Shown here in pieces: positions 34,325 to 43,013 of a stretch of 64,000 nt of DNA. The translations under genes and the position numbers were made by a program. Origin of the DNA: Pedobacter yulinensis (lineage in GTDB: Bacteria > Bacteroidota > Bacteroidia > Sphingobacteriales > Sphingobacteriaceae); assembly GCF_003029735.1 (NCBI RefSeq), contig NZ_KZ686273.1, positions 1 through 64,000 of the forward strand, read 5' to 3'. A model generated the notes under the pieces. The model was not told the origin of the DNA. It saw nothing but the letters and a program-made list of their open reading frames with translations, and ran no database searches. The first letter of the stretch is position 1. Each line of letters opens with the position of its first letter.

Positions 34325-34354
34325 AGGCTGTTCAGTATATGAACGGCCTTTTTT
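34325..34354 (+). terminator. Terminator after the DUF5606 gene
   Basis: A 10-bp stem with one G-T pair (34325-34334 with 34340-34349) and loop GTATA is followed by T residues to 34354. Confidence 0.85.
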
Positions 34355-34356
34355 AT

Positions 34357-34569
34357 TTACAGAAAATACATCAGCAGAATGAACGCGGCAAGGGCGACAA
34401 CGATGGCGATGGTCAGGTAACGTCCCTCGCCAAGACGGCTGCTTTTAAATTTGTAATCTCTCTTTAGTTTGATATTGCTTCCGGGATCTCTCATATTGGT
34501 CTGATTAAAAGGAACCGGAGTTCCATAATTGCTCTTTCTGTCAGGATGCACAAATCCTGTTAAATCCAC
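34357..34569 (-). CDS. Small single-pass membrane protein
   Basis: A 70-residue protein with a hydrophilic N-terminal part (MDLTGFVHPDRKSNYGTPVPF) and one C-terminal membrane helix (YLTIAIVVALAAFILLMYFL) at the very end, that is, tail-anchored. I do not recognise a family. It starts 3 bp after the rlmH stop codon, so it is probably co-expressed with rlmH. Confidence 0.65.
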   Translation of the reverse strand: MDLTGFVHPDRKSNYGTPVPFNQTNMRDPGSNIKLKRDYKFKSSRLGEGRYLTIAIVVALAAFILLMYFL

Positions 34570-34572
34570 AAC

Positions 34573-35046
34573 CTAAGCATGGTGATAAGGCTCGTTTCTC
34601 ATTATGGTGAACGCCCGGTAAAGCTGCTCTGTAAAAAACAACCTGATCATCTGGTGCGAAAAGGTCATCTCTGACAAGGAAAGCAGTGCGTTGGCGCGTT
34701 TATACACATCTTCGGCAAACCCATAGGGGCCGCCTATAACGAAAACCAGGCTGCCGGTTCCAGCGACCATATACCTATTGAGCAGCTGTGAAAACCCAAC
34801 AGAACTGTGCTTTTTCCCGCGTTCATCCATCAAAATGACAACATCATTGCCTGATAATTGTTTAAGGAGCAGCTCCGCCTCTTTGCTTTTTTGCTGCGGT
34901 TCAGACAAGTGTTTGGTGTTCTTGATATCCGGTATGACCTGCAGGCTGAAACCTACATAGTGTTTCAGGCGTGAAAGGTATTTTTCTATGCCTTCATGAA
35001 GCCATGGCTCTTCGGTTTTCCCGATAACGATCAGCTTAATTTTCAT
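34573..35046 (-). CDS. rlmH: 23S rRNA (pseudouridine-1915-N3)-methyltransferase
   Basis: A 157-residue SPOUT-class methyltransferase that methylates pseudouridine 1915 in helix 69 of 23S rRNA. Diagnostic parts are the start MKIKLIVIGKT, LMDERGKKHSS, VFVIGGPYGF (SAM-binding knot) and LSLSEMTFSHQMIRLFFTEQLYRAF with a C-terminal PYHHA. A -7 element TATATTTG on the minus strand at 35086-35093 lies in the short gap to the divergent MutS-like gene. Confidence 0.96.
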   Translation of the reverse strand: MKIKLIVIGKTEEPWLHEGIEKYLSRLKHYVGFSLQVIPDIKNTKHLSEPQQKSKEAELLLKQLSGNDVVILMDERGKKHSSVGFSQLLNRYMVAGTGSLVFVIGGPYGFAEDVYKRANALLSLSEMTFSHQMIRLFFTEQLYRAFTIMRNEPYHHA

Positions 35047-35093
35047 TCGTTGCTATTTCAAATCCTTATCTTCGGAATTTACCTGCAAATATA

Positions 35094-36935
35094 ATGTTAA
35101 AAGATAAGGGAAACGCCGGATATGATTACGAGGCGATCGTTTCTGAGCTGGAAACCAATGTCACAGCACTACGCAGCCGGATTAACCGGTTGTCGTTCCT
35201 GCGACTTGTTTGTTTCGGCCTGCTCATCGCGGTTTTTGTGCCGGTATTCAGGTATGTTACACTCGAGTGGGCGTTCGCCTGCAGCCTGGTGCCCGTGGCG
35301 CTTTTCGTACAGGTAATTCGCAGACAACAGCGGTTATTGGCAGAAGAAGATTTTAAAAACCGGCTCATCTGGATCTACAACAATGAAATCCGTATCTCAG
35401 CAGGTCTGGAAAACGGGTATGGACACGGCGGGACATTCGCGGACGAACAGCATCCTTACTTGTCAGATCTTGATATTTTTGGTCCGGGGTCGCTTTACGG
35501 ATTGCTTAACAGGTGTAGCAGCCGGGAGGCGGCTGCGGGCCTTGCAGCCTCCTTGTCGGGAAGCAGGCCAGCGGCCGAGATACGTCGACGCCAGCAGGCA
35601 ATAGCAGAGCTTGAACCGCACATTGGCGACAGTTTCGTGTTCCGCGCCCGGCTTCATGCCATTGACCCTGACCTCACTGAAACATTGCGAAAGACCTTGT
35701 CAGCGAACCTGCGCAGTCAGCTAAGTTTTCTGAGTAGCAGGCTACTTAACGGTTATACTGCGGCTGTGCCGTACATGATGGGAGCGCTTTTTGCATTTGC
35801 GGTTTTCCTGCAAGGTGCCGCATGGAGTCTATTCGGGCTGGCGGCCCTGGCAAACGCAGCTGTCGTGCTGCTGAACCTGCGGAGCATCAATGTGCTATAC
35901 GCCGGATTTGGCCGCAGCGCACAGCAGCTTCAGGCCTTTTCTGCTGCTTTACATTGGATAGAACAACGAACATGGACAAGCGAGCTCTTGCGGCAGGAGC
36001 CCGGCGCAGGTGCTGACAGTTCTGCGGCTTTCTCAATGAAAAAACTGGCCCGCATCATGCAGGCTTTCGATGCCCGGCTTAACATGCTGGTGGGCGGGTT
36101 TCTGAACATGATGCTGTTATGGGATGTACGTTGCGCTTTTCGTCTTAAGAACTGGCTGGCTACTGATGCAGCTGCGATTACAACTGCCTTTGAACGCATG
36201 GCGCGCCTGGAAGAACTGCTCTGCTTTGCAACTTTGTCTGCCAACCATCCGGATTGGGCGCTGCCCGCTATCCAGTCTGAGTTTTGCCTCAGGGCTCAGG
36301 CGCTGGCCCATCCGCTCATTGTGCCAGGGCAGCGTGTGGCCAACGATTATGAATTTGAGACCGGCCCCGTCGCAGACCTCATTACAGGCTCGAACATGGC
36401 TGGAAAGAGTACATTTCTCCGTACGGTCGGCGTAAATATGGTGCTTGCCTTTGCCGGCGGGCATGTCTGTGCCGGTTCAATGAGCGTATCTGTTTTTTCA
36501 CTATTTACCTACATGCGCATCCGCGACTCGCTCAACGACCGCACATCTACCTTCAAAGCCGAGCTGAACCGCCTGAAGATGATCCTTGAGGGTGCCAGGG
36601 AATCTGCCCGGCCGCTCGTCTTGATCGACGAAATGCTGAGGGGTACAAACAGCCGCGACAAATACCTGGGCTCTAAGGTTTTCCTGGAAAAACTGATTGC
36701 AGACCGGGTGCCTGTCCTTTTCGCTACGCACGACCTGCAGCTGGCCTCACTCGAAACGGAGCACAAAGGCCGGGTACGCAACTTCCATTTCGATATCTCT
36801 ATTACCGATGGCGATATGCGGTTCGACTATCAATTAAAAGCTGGTCCATGCAATATATTCAATGCTGCACTGTTGCTGCGCGAGATTGGCCTTAATGTGG
36901 ACCATACCGAGGTTGCAGAACAGAGCGGGCATTAA
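35094..36935 (+). CDS. Membrane-anchored MutS-like ATPase
   Basis: A 613-residue protein with the MutS core/clamp (domain III) and ATPase (domain V) but no mismatch-binding domain I. Hydrophobic segments lie at ~37-75 and ~220-260. Walker A is TGSNMAGKSTFLRTVG at 431-446, Walker B is LVLIDEMLRGTN, then FATHDLQLASLE. The Ser/Thr signature region (SVFSLFTYMRIRDSL) is present. This is a Bacteroidota branch of the MutS family. With membrane segments and no domain I, a role in mismatch repair is doubtful. Confidence 0.85.
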   Translation: MLKDKGNAGYDYEAIVSELETNVTALRSRINRLSFLRLVCFGLLIAVFVPVFRYVTLEWAFACSLVPVALFVQVIRRQQRLLAEEDFKNRLIWIYNNEIRISAGLENGYGHGGTFADEQHPYLSDLDIFGPGSLYGLLNRCSSREAAAGLAASLSGSRPAAEIRRRQQAIAELEPHIGDSFVFRARLHAIDPDLTETLRKTLSANLRSQLSFLSSRLLNGYTAAVPYMMGALFAFAVFLQGAAWSLFGLAALANAAVVLLNLRSINVLYAGFGRSAQQLQAFSAALHWIEQRTWTSELLRQEPGAGADSSAAFSMKKLARIMQAFDARLNMLVGGFLNMMLLWDVRCAFRLKNWLATDAAAITTAFERMARLEELLCFATLSANHPDWALPAIQSEFCLRAQALAHPLIVPGQRVANDYEFETGPVADLITGSNMAGKSTFLRTVGVNMVLAFAGGHVCAGSMSVSVFSLFTYMRIRDSLNDRTSTFKAELNRLKMILEGARESARPLVLIDEMLRGTNSRDKYLGSKVFLEKLIADRVPVLFATHDLQLASLETEHKGRVRNFHFDISITDGDMRFDYQLKAGPCNIFNAALLLREIGLNVDHTEVAEQSGH

Positions 36936-36981
36936 CATCCAGTTAACAAGGCATGTTTAACTTGTCGGTTGTTGGTTCATT

Positions 36982-38316
36982 ATGAAAGCATCAGATTTTG
37001 GTCCGGAATTTTTATGGGGCGTAGCCGTAGCCGCTGCACAGATTGAAGGCGCTGCCTTTGACGGGGGCAAGGGGCCTTCAATCTGGGATACCTTTGCCGC
37101 ACGGTCCGGCAAGACCAGGAAGGGTGCTGTGCCCACTGTAGCCTGCGATTTTTATCACCGGTACAAAGAAGACATTGCTGCGGTGAAAATGCTGGGCTTC
37201 GGGGTGTTTCGTTTTTCCATTTCATGGCCAAGGATTTTTCCCGATGGCCGCGGGCCGGCCAATCAGGAAGGTCTTCTTTTTTACCACCGCGTTATAGACG
37301 AGTGCCTGGAACAGGGGCTTACTCCGCTCGTTACCCTTTACCACTGGGACCTGCCCGATGCGCTGGAACGTGAAGGCGGCTGGACAGCGTACGGCATCAA
37401 CGAAGCGTTTAATGCTTTTGTGCAGCGCTGTGCGGTCGAATATGGCTATAAGGTTAAATACTGGATCGTGCTCAATGAGCCGTTTGGGTATACATCGCTG
37501 GGCTACATGCTCGGCATGCACGCACCGGGCAAAACCGGCTTGGGGAACTTCTTTGCAGCGGTTCATCATACGGCGCTCGCGCAGGCAGATGGCGCCCGTT
37601 TGCTGCGTACTGAGGTCAGCCAGGCCTGTATCGGGACTACATTTTCCTGTTCTAAAATACTCCCGTACACATCCAGCGCCAATGATGAAATGGCAGCGAG
37701 GCGCATTGACTGCCTCATGAACCGCTTGTTTGTTGAGCCCGTGCTCGGCATGGGTTACCCCACTGCCGACTGGGAACTGCTCGAGCGGTTCAGCATCCGG
37801 TTTGCCACCTGGCGGCTAACTGAGCGGCTGCGGTTCGACTTTGATTTCATTGGTCTACAAAATTATTTCCCGCTGACTGTCAGGTATAATCCGCTTGTTC
37901 CGGTTATTCAGGCCTGGGAGGTGAAAGCGCGCAGCAGGAAGCGACCGCATACCGCCATGGGCTGGGAAGTGAACGGAAACCAGTTCGCCGCCATCATCAG
38001 GCAGTTTGCGGCTTATCCAAATATACCGCCGATCATGATCACTGAAAACGGCGCTGCCTATGCAGATAAACTCGTCAATGGAAAAATTCATGATGCAGAA
38101 CGCATTGCCTTTTTTAAAGAATATCTGCAGGCTTTGCTGGCATTGAAGCAGGAAGGGCTTCCCATTACTGGTTACCTCGTCTGGACACTGATGGATAATT
38201 TTGAATGGGCTGAAGGGTACCAGGCACGGTTTGGTCTGCTTTACACTGATTTCAAGACCGGAGACAGGCATATGAAAGACTCGGCCCACTGGTGGAAAGG
38301 GTTCCTGAAATCCTGA
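36982..38316 (+). CDS. Glycoside hydrolase family 1 (beta-glucosidase)
   Basis: A 444-residue GH1 enzyme with no signal peptide, so cytosolic. The N-terminal FLWGVAVAAAQIEGA is the family start motif. The acid/base Glu166 lies in LNEPFGY and the nucleophile Glu355 in ITENGAAY. The substrate-binding NFEWAEGY (~406) is present. It hydrolyses beta-glucosides or related beta-linked disaccharides. It starts 46 bp after the MutS-like gene and ends at a shared bidirectional terminator. Confidence 0.94.
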   Translation: MKASDFGPEFLWGVAVAAAQIEGAAFDGGKGPSIWDTFAARSGKTRKGAVPTVACDFYHRYKEDIAAVKMLGFGVFRFSISWPRIFPDGRGPANQEGLLFYHRVIDECLEQGLTPLVTLYHWDLPDALEREGGWTAYGINEAFNAFVQRCAVEYGYKVKYWIVLNEPFGYTSLGYMLGMHAPGKTGLGNFFAAVHHTALAQADGARLLRTEVSQACIGTTFSCSKILPYTSSANDEMAARRIDCLMNRLFVEPVLGMGYPTADWELLERFSIRFATWRLTERLRFDFDFIGLQNYFPLTVRYNPLVPVIQAWEVKARSRKRPHTAMGWEVNGNQFAAIIRQFAAYPNIPPIMITENGAAYADKLVNGKIHDAERIAFFKEYLQALLALKQEGLPITGYLVWTLMDNFEWAEGYQARFGLLYTDFKTGDRHMKDSAHWWKGFLKS

Positions 38317-38346
38317 GAGATCAGGCCGCATCGCATTGGTTCAGAC

Positions 38347-38380
38347 AAAAAAAAGACGCAGCATGCTGCGTCTTTTTTTT
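38347..38380. terminator. Bidirectional terminator between GH1 and aconitase genes
   Basis: Bases 38347-38380 form a perfect 34-bp palindrome: eight A, a 9-bp GC-rich arm GACGCAGCA, its complement, and eight T. Either strand gives a stem followed by a U-run, so it can stop both convergent genes. Confidence 0.93.
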
Positions 38381-38394
38381 ATGGTCGGGGGCGT

Positions 38395-40668
38395 TTATGC
38401 GTTTGCCGCCGCTTGTTTTCTGATGATGTTCAATGCACCACCGGCTTTGAACCACTCAATTTGCTGTGCATTGTAGCTGTGGTTTACTGAGATCTGCTCT
38501 GACGAACCGTCGGCATGGTTCAGAACCAGTGTAAGTGAACGGTCTGGAGCAAATTCCGTTAGGCCGATAATATCGATGACGTCATCTTCGTGGATTTTGT
38601 CATAATCATCTTTGTCTGCAAAGGTCAGCGCAAGCATGCCCTGTTTTTTCAGATTGGTCTCGTGAATACGGGCAAATGACTTGACAAGCACTGCACGTAC
38701 GCCCAGATGACGCGGTTCCATGGCTGCATGCTCCCTTGACGAACCTTCACCGTAGTTTTCATCGCCAACAACGATTGAGCCCAGGCCTGAAGCCTTGTAA
38801 TCACGCTGTGTAGCCGGAACAGGTCCGTACTCGCCGGTAAGCTGGTTTTTAACGGTGTCGGTCTTGTCGTTGAAATAGTTCACCGCGCCGATCAGCATAT
38901 TATTTGATATGTTGTCCAGGTGTCCGCGGAACTTTAACCATGGGCCTGCCATTGAAATGTGGTCGGTGGTACATTTACCTTTGGCTTTGATCAGAAGTTT
39001 CAGACCTTTCAGATCGGTTCCTTCCCAGGCTGCGAACGGATCGAGCAGCTGCAGGCGGTGCGAGGTTGGCGATACAATGACCTCCACGCTGCTGCCATCG
39101 GCTGCAGGTGCCTGGTAACCGGCGTCTTCTACGGCAAAACCCCTTGTTGGAAGTTCGTCGCCTGCAGGCGGGTCAAGTTTAACCTGCTCGCCCTGCTCGT
39201 TGGTCAGGGTATCTGTGATCGGGTTGAAGCCCAGGTCGCCGGCAATAGCCATAGCTGTTACCAGCTCAGGAGAGCCTACAAATGCATACGTGTTCGGATT
39301 CCCGTCGGCACGTTTTGCAAAGTTCCGGTTAAAGGAGTGTACGATCGTGTTTTTTTCCTGCTTCTCAGCACCTACACGGTCCCACATACCAATACAAGGT
39401 CCGCAGGCGTTCGTAAATACGGTTGCACCAATATTGTCGAGAACATCCAGGAAACCATCGCGTTCAATGGTATACCTGATCTGCTCAGAGCCCGGGTTGA
39501 TGCAGTATTGCGCTTTTGTCTTCAAGCCTTTGGCAGAGACCTGGCGGGCAACGCTCACCGCACGCGAGATGTCTTCGTACGAGGAATTGGTACATGAGCC
39601 GATCAGTCCCACTTCGATTTTCAATGGCCAGCCGTTTCTTTCTGCTTCCTCTCTCATTTTTGAGATCGGGGTAGCCAGATCCGGGGTAAAAGGACCATTC
39701 AGATACGGTTCCAGTTCATCGAGGTTGATCTCGATTAACTGGTCAAAATATTTTTCAGGATCAGCATATACTTCGCTGTCGCCGGTCAGGTGTTCCCTGA
39801 TGCCGTTGGCCAGGTCAGCCACTTCCTCACGGCCGGTAGCCCGCAGGTAGCGCTCCATGCTGTCGTCGTAACCAAAAGTAGAGGTGGTTGCGCCTACTTC
39901 AGCACCCATGTTACAAATGGTGCCTTTTCCGGTACAGCTCATGCTGGTAGCACCGTCGCCGAAATATTCCACAATTGCACCTGTTCCGCCTTTTACGGTC
40001 AGGATACCGGCTACTTTCAGGATAACGTCTTTTGCCGAAGTCCAGCCGTTCAGTTTACCGGTCAGTTTTACACCGATCAATTTTGGAAACTTAAGCTCCC
40101 AGGGAAGGCCGGCCATCACATCACAGGCATCTGCACCGCCAACACCGATAGCAACCATACCGAGACCGCCTGCATTTACAGTGTGCGAGTCGGTACCGAT
40201 CATCATGCCGCCCGGAAATGCATAGTTTTCAAGCACAACCTGGTGAATGATTCCTGCGCCTGGCTTCCAGAAACCAATGCCGTATTTATTGGATACCGAG
40301 GAAAGGAAGTCGAAAACCTCCTTGCTCTCTGTCCTGGCATGCGGAAGGTCGATCGCAGCACCTTCTTTTGCCGTGATCAGGTGGTCACAGTGCACGGAAG
40401 ATGGTACGGCTACTTTGGGCCTGCCGGCCTGCATAAACTGAAGAAGTGCCATCTGAGCCGTTGCATCCTGCATTGCTACGCGGTCAGGTGCGAAATCTAC
40501 GTAATCTGACCCACGCGAAAAGGCCTTTGTCGGGTTCCCGTCCCAAAGGTGTGCATACAGAATTTTCTCAGAGAGTGTTAAAGGCCTGCCAACTACTTTC
40601 CTGGCAGCCTCAACGCGGCTGCCAAAGTTTGCATAAACCTTTTTAATCATGTCTATGTCGAATGCCAT
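38395..40668 (-). CDS. Aconitate hydratase (mitochondrial type)
   Basis: A 757-residue TCA-cycle enzyme that turns citrate into isocitrate. The [4Fe-4S] ligands are Cys359 (GSCTNSS), Cys422 and Cys425 (NACGPCIG). MMIGTDSHTVNAGGLG and YGEGSSREHAAMEPRHLG are the substrate-binding motifs. Length and motifs fit the mitochondrial-type group rather than AcnA (~890) or AcnB. It is a lone gene. The 247 bp upstream (40669-40915) hold no gene that I can see. Confidence 0.95.
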   Translation of the reverse strand: MAFDIDMIKKVYANFGSRVEAARKVVGRPLTLSEKILYAHLWDGNPTKAFSRGSDYVDFAPDRVAMQDATAQMALLQFMQAGRPKVAVPSSVHCDHLITAKEGAAIDLPHARTESKEVFDFLSSVSNKYGIGFWKPGAGIIHQVVLENYAFPGGMMIGTDSHTVNAGGLGMVAIGVGGADACDVMAGLPWELKFPKLIGVKLTGKLNGWTSAKDVILKVAGILTVKGGTGAIVEYFGDGATSMSCTGKGTICNMGAEVGATTSTFGYDDSMERYLRATGREEVADLANGIREHLTGDSEVYADPEKYFDQLIEINLDELEPYLNGPFTPDLATPISKMREEAERNGWPLKIEVGLIGSCTNSSYEDISRAVSVARQVSAKGLKTKAQYCINPGSEQIRYTIERDGFLDVLDNIGATVFTNACGPCIGMWDRVGAEKQEKNTIVHSFNRNFAKRADGNPNTYAFVGSPELVTAMAIAGDLGFNPITDTLTNEQGEQVKLDPPAGDELPTRGFAVEDAGYQAPAADGSSVEVIVSPTSHRLQLLDPFAAWEGTDLKGLKLLIKAKGKCTTDHISMAGPWLKFRGHLDNISNNMLIGAVNYFNDKTDTVKNQLTGEYGPVPATQRDYKASGLGSIVVGDENYGEGSSREHAAMEPRHLGVRAVLVKSFARIHETNLKKQGMLALTFADKDDYDKIHEDDVIDIIGLTEFAPDRSLTLVLNHADGSSEQISVNHSYNAQQIEWFKAGGALNIIRKQAAANA

Positions 40669-40915
40669 TGATGTTATGTTAAAAGGTAATACTATACTTC
40701 AAATTGTGCGAATTTACGAAAAATACCCTGCAGCAGACATCATTGCACGGTCATTGTATTATTTGGAAGTAATCTAAATAACCTGGTTTGTCCGTTTTCG
40801 CGCACTACCTGTACATTACCGAACACCGCAGCCTGCGACTTTGTTCATTCCGGGCCCTGAAGGCCCTGAGCAGGCTTCGCACTGCTCTGGCATGCCTTTG
40901 GCAGGGCGGGCATGA

Positions 40916-41533
40916 CTACAGCGCACTGAACGTGTAACCTGCAGCCAGCAGGTGTTCAATGCTGCGCGGAAGTGCGTACTTTAACCGTTCAAACGCTTTG
41001 AGGCTGTCATGAAACACAATGATCGAACCGTTGGTGGTATGCCGGGTCACGTTATGAAGGCATTGCTCAGGCGAGAGCTGTACATCGAAATCACCGCTGA
41101 GGACGTCCCACATCACGATGTCAAGACCGGGATGCTGCTGGCGCAGCGCCCGGGCCTGAGATTTTTTGATGCGCCCGTAGGGCGGGCGGAATAACGGCGT
41201 TTGTGTAACCTGCTGACACTGATTGAAGTTGTCCAGGTAACTGTCGGTTCCCGTTTTCCAGCCTTTAAGGTGGTTAAAGGTGTGGTTGCCGATCGCGTGG
41301 CCTTCATCACGCACCTGCAGGTAGATCTTCGGGTGCCGGATGATGTTCTCGCCGATACAGAAAAAAGTGCCTTTGACGCCGAAGCCTTTCAAAGTTTTTA
41401 AGACGAAGGGTGTAACATCGGGTATAGGCCCATCGTCAAAGGTGAGATAAACAATTTTCTGATCACGGTCTTTGTGCCAGGTTAAAGACGGATAATACCA
41501 CCTGAGCAGCCTTGGGGTCTTGACGAGATACAT
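40916..41533 (-). CDS. Polysaccharide deacetylase (NodB/CE4 family)
   Basis: A 205-residue CE4 enzyme. The catalytic base and metal Asp are at Asp33-Asp34 in LTFDDGP, metal His at His84/His88 in GNHTFNH, RPPYG at 116-120, and IIVFHDS near the end. All five CE4 motifs are present. The N-terminus is not a clear signal peptide. It probably removes acetyl groups from GlcNAc in peptidoglycan or another polymer. A -7 element (41538-41545, minus) almost touches the start codon. Confidence 0.9.
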   Translation of the reverse strand: MYLVKTPRLLRWYYPSLTWHKDRDQKIVYLTFDDGPIPDVTPFVLKTLKGFGVKGTFFCIGENIIRHPKIYLQVRDEGHAIGNHTFNHLKGWKTGTDSYLDNFNQCQQVTQTPLFRPPYGRIKKSQARALRQQHPGLDIVMWDVLSGDFDVQLSPEQCLHNVTRHTTNGSIIVFHDSLKAFERLKYALPRSIEHLLAAGYTFSAL

Positions 41534-41537
41534 AACT

Positions 41538-41545
41538 CAAAGGTA
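41538..41545 (-). promoter_or_regulatory. -7 element touching the deacetylase start
   Basis: TACCTTTG on the minus strand fits TAnnTTTG and ends 4 nt before the ATG at 41533. This predicts a leaderless or nearly leaderless mRNA. Confidence 0.4.
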
Positions 41546-41619
41546 ACAAAATGGGGTGGTGTACTTAAAAATTTACAGATAAATAAAGTTGTTTATACTA
41601 TAATTGTGAAAAGTAACAT

Positions 41620-42987
41620 ATGAGAACTGCTACATACAAAGGCCTGGTTTCTAGCGTATTTTTGATTGCTGCCCTTACGGGCGGCTCCATTGTAAGCGCT
41701 ACCGCACAGGAAGTGCTGACCATTCAGGAGGCGATAGACAGAACCCTGAAAAATAACCTGACCATCAAGCAGACCGGTTTAAACGTTTCCCTGGCAGAAG
41801 TTGATCTGACGCAGTCGCGTGCTGCGGTCTATCCAAGTTTGAATGCTGGCATTAACCAGAATATGAACTGGGGGCGTAGTCAGCAAGCATCGGGTGTCTT
41901 TGAAAATACACAGAATTATCAAGCCAGCTCAAACGTATCAACAAGCCTCGATGTATTTGGTGGTTTTGCCAAGATCAATACGATCAGACAAAACCGGTTG
42001 TTGTTAGACGCAGGCCGGAGTAACCTGGAAAAGGCTAAAAACGATCTGATTCTCCAGGTCATGACCGCCTATTTTCAGATCGTTTTCAATACCGAGCTAC
42101 TGAAATCGACCGAACAGCAACTCATCGTTGCCAAACAGACGCTCGAACGTGAACAGGCCCTGTTAGATGCCGGCAACAAAACGCTGGCTGATATTTCCCA
42201 GGCGAAGGCCCAGGTTGCTACGGCCGAACTCAACCGTACAGATGCAGAAAATGCGCTCACAATTTCCTACCTGACGCTTAACCAACTCATGGAGATCAGG
42301 CCGGAAGACGTAAAGCCTTTCAGCGTGAAGGCGCCTACCGCCGAAGAGATTATCCAGAATGTGAATCTCCAATCGGTAGAAGAGGTTTACAGAACGACCA
42401 TTTCAGTCTTTCCGGACGTGAAAGTTGCGGAGTTGAACCGTCTTGCTGCAGAAAAGGGGATCGACATTGCCAAAGGCTCCATGTATCCCAGAATCAGCCT
42501 GAATGCCGGACTTGGCTCCTTATATTTTTACAGGTTTAACCTGCCGGTCGATTTCTCCAATCCCAATTTCAATTCGCAGCTTCGCGACAACTTTGGCCAA
42601 AACCTGGGCATGTCTATCCAGATCCCGGTCTTTAATGGCTTGCAGGCCCGTTCGGGGGTAAGGCGTGCAAAGATCAACTATGAAAATGCAAAGATCGAGG
42701 AGCAATGGACAAAAAATAACCTCAACAAAGTGGTTTCGCAGGCTATAGCTGATCAACGCGCAGCCATCAGCCGGTACAGCTCGACACAAAATACGCTGCA
42801 GGCTCAGCAGGATGCGTTCAATGTTATCGAGCAGCGTTATAATGTAGGTTTGGTCAATTCCCTTGATTACAACATTTCCCGCACCAACAGAAATAATGCT
42901 GAAATTGACTTTATCCGCGCAAAATATGATCTTCTTTTCCGCGCTAAAGTTATAGACTACTACCTCGGCAAACAGATAACTTTTTAA
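41620..42987 (+). CDS. TolC family outer-membrane efflux protein
   Basis: A 455-residue TolC-like protein with a signal peptide (cut after SATAQ, ~31) and two repeats of long coiled-coil helices. Examples are LTIQEAIDRTLKNNLTIKQTGLNVSLAEVDLTQSRA near the start and NYENAKIEEQWTKNNLNKVV in the second half. It forms the outer-membrane duct of a tripartite exporter. It lies 26 bp ahead of a periplasmic adaptor gene and is probably co-transcribed with it. No inner-membrane pump follows. Confidence 0.92.
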   Translation: MRTATYKGLVSSVFLIAALTGGSIVSATAQEVLTIQEAIDRTLKNNLTIKQTGLNVSLAEVDLTQSRAAVYPSLNAGINQNMNWGRSQQASGVFENTQNYQASSNVSTSLDVFGGFAKINTIRQNRLLLDAGRSNLEKAKNDLILQVMTAYFQIVFNTELLKSTEQQLIVAKQTLEREQALLDAGNKTLADISQAKAQVATAELNRTDAENALTISYLTLNQLMEIRPEDVKPFSVKAPTAEEIIQNVNLQSVEEVYRTTISVFPDVKVAELNRLAAEKGIDIAKGSMYPRISLNAGLGSLYFYRFNLPVDFSNPNFNSQLRDNFGQNLGMSIQIPVFNGLQARSGVRRAKINYENAKIEEQWTKNNLNKVVSQAIADQRAAISRYSSTQNTLQAQQDAFNVIEQRYNVGLVNSLDYNISRTNRNNAEIDFIRAKYDLLFRAKVIDYYLGKQITF

Positions 42988-43013
42988 AACCAAACAAGGC
43001 AATACAATAAATT

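Noticed and set aside
40855..40915. GC-rich short repeats (GGCCCTGA, GAGCAG/CTGCTC) downstream of the deacetylase gene
   Set aside because: They allow only small imperfect hairpins with no U-run. I could not support a terminator or a defined repeat element.
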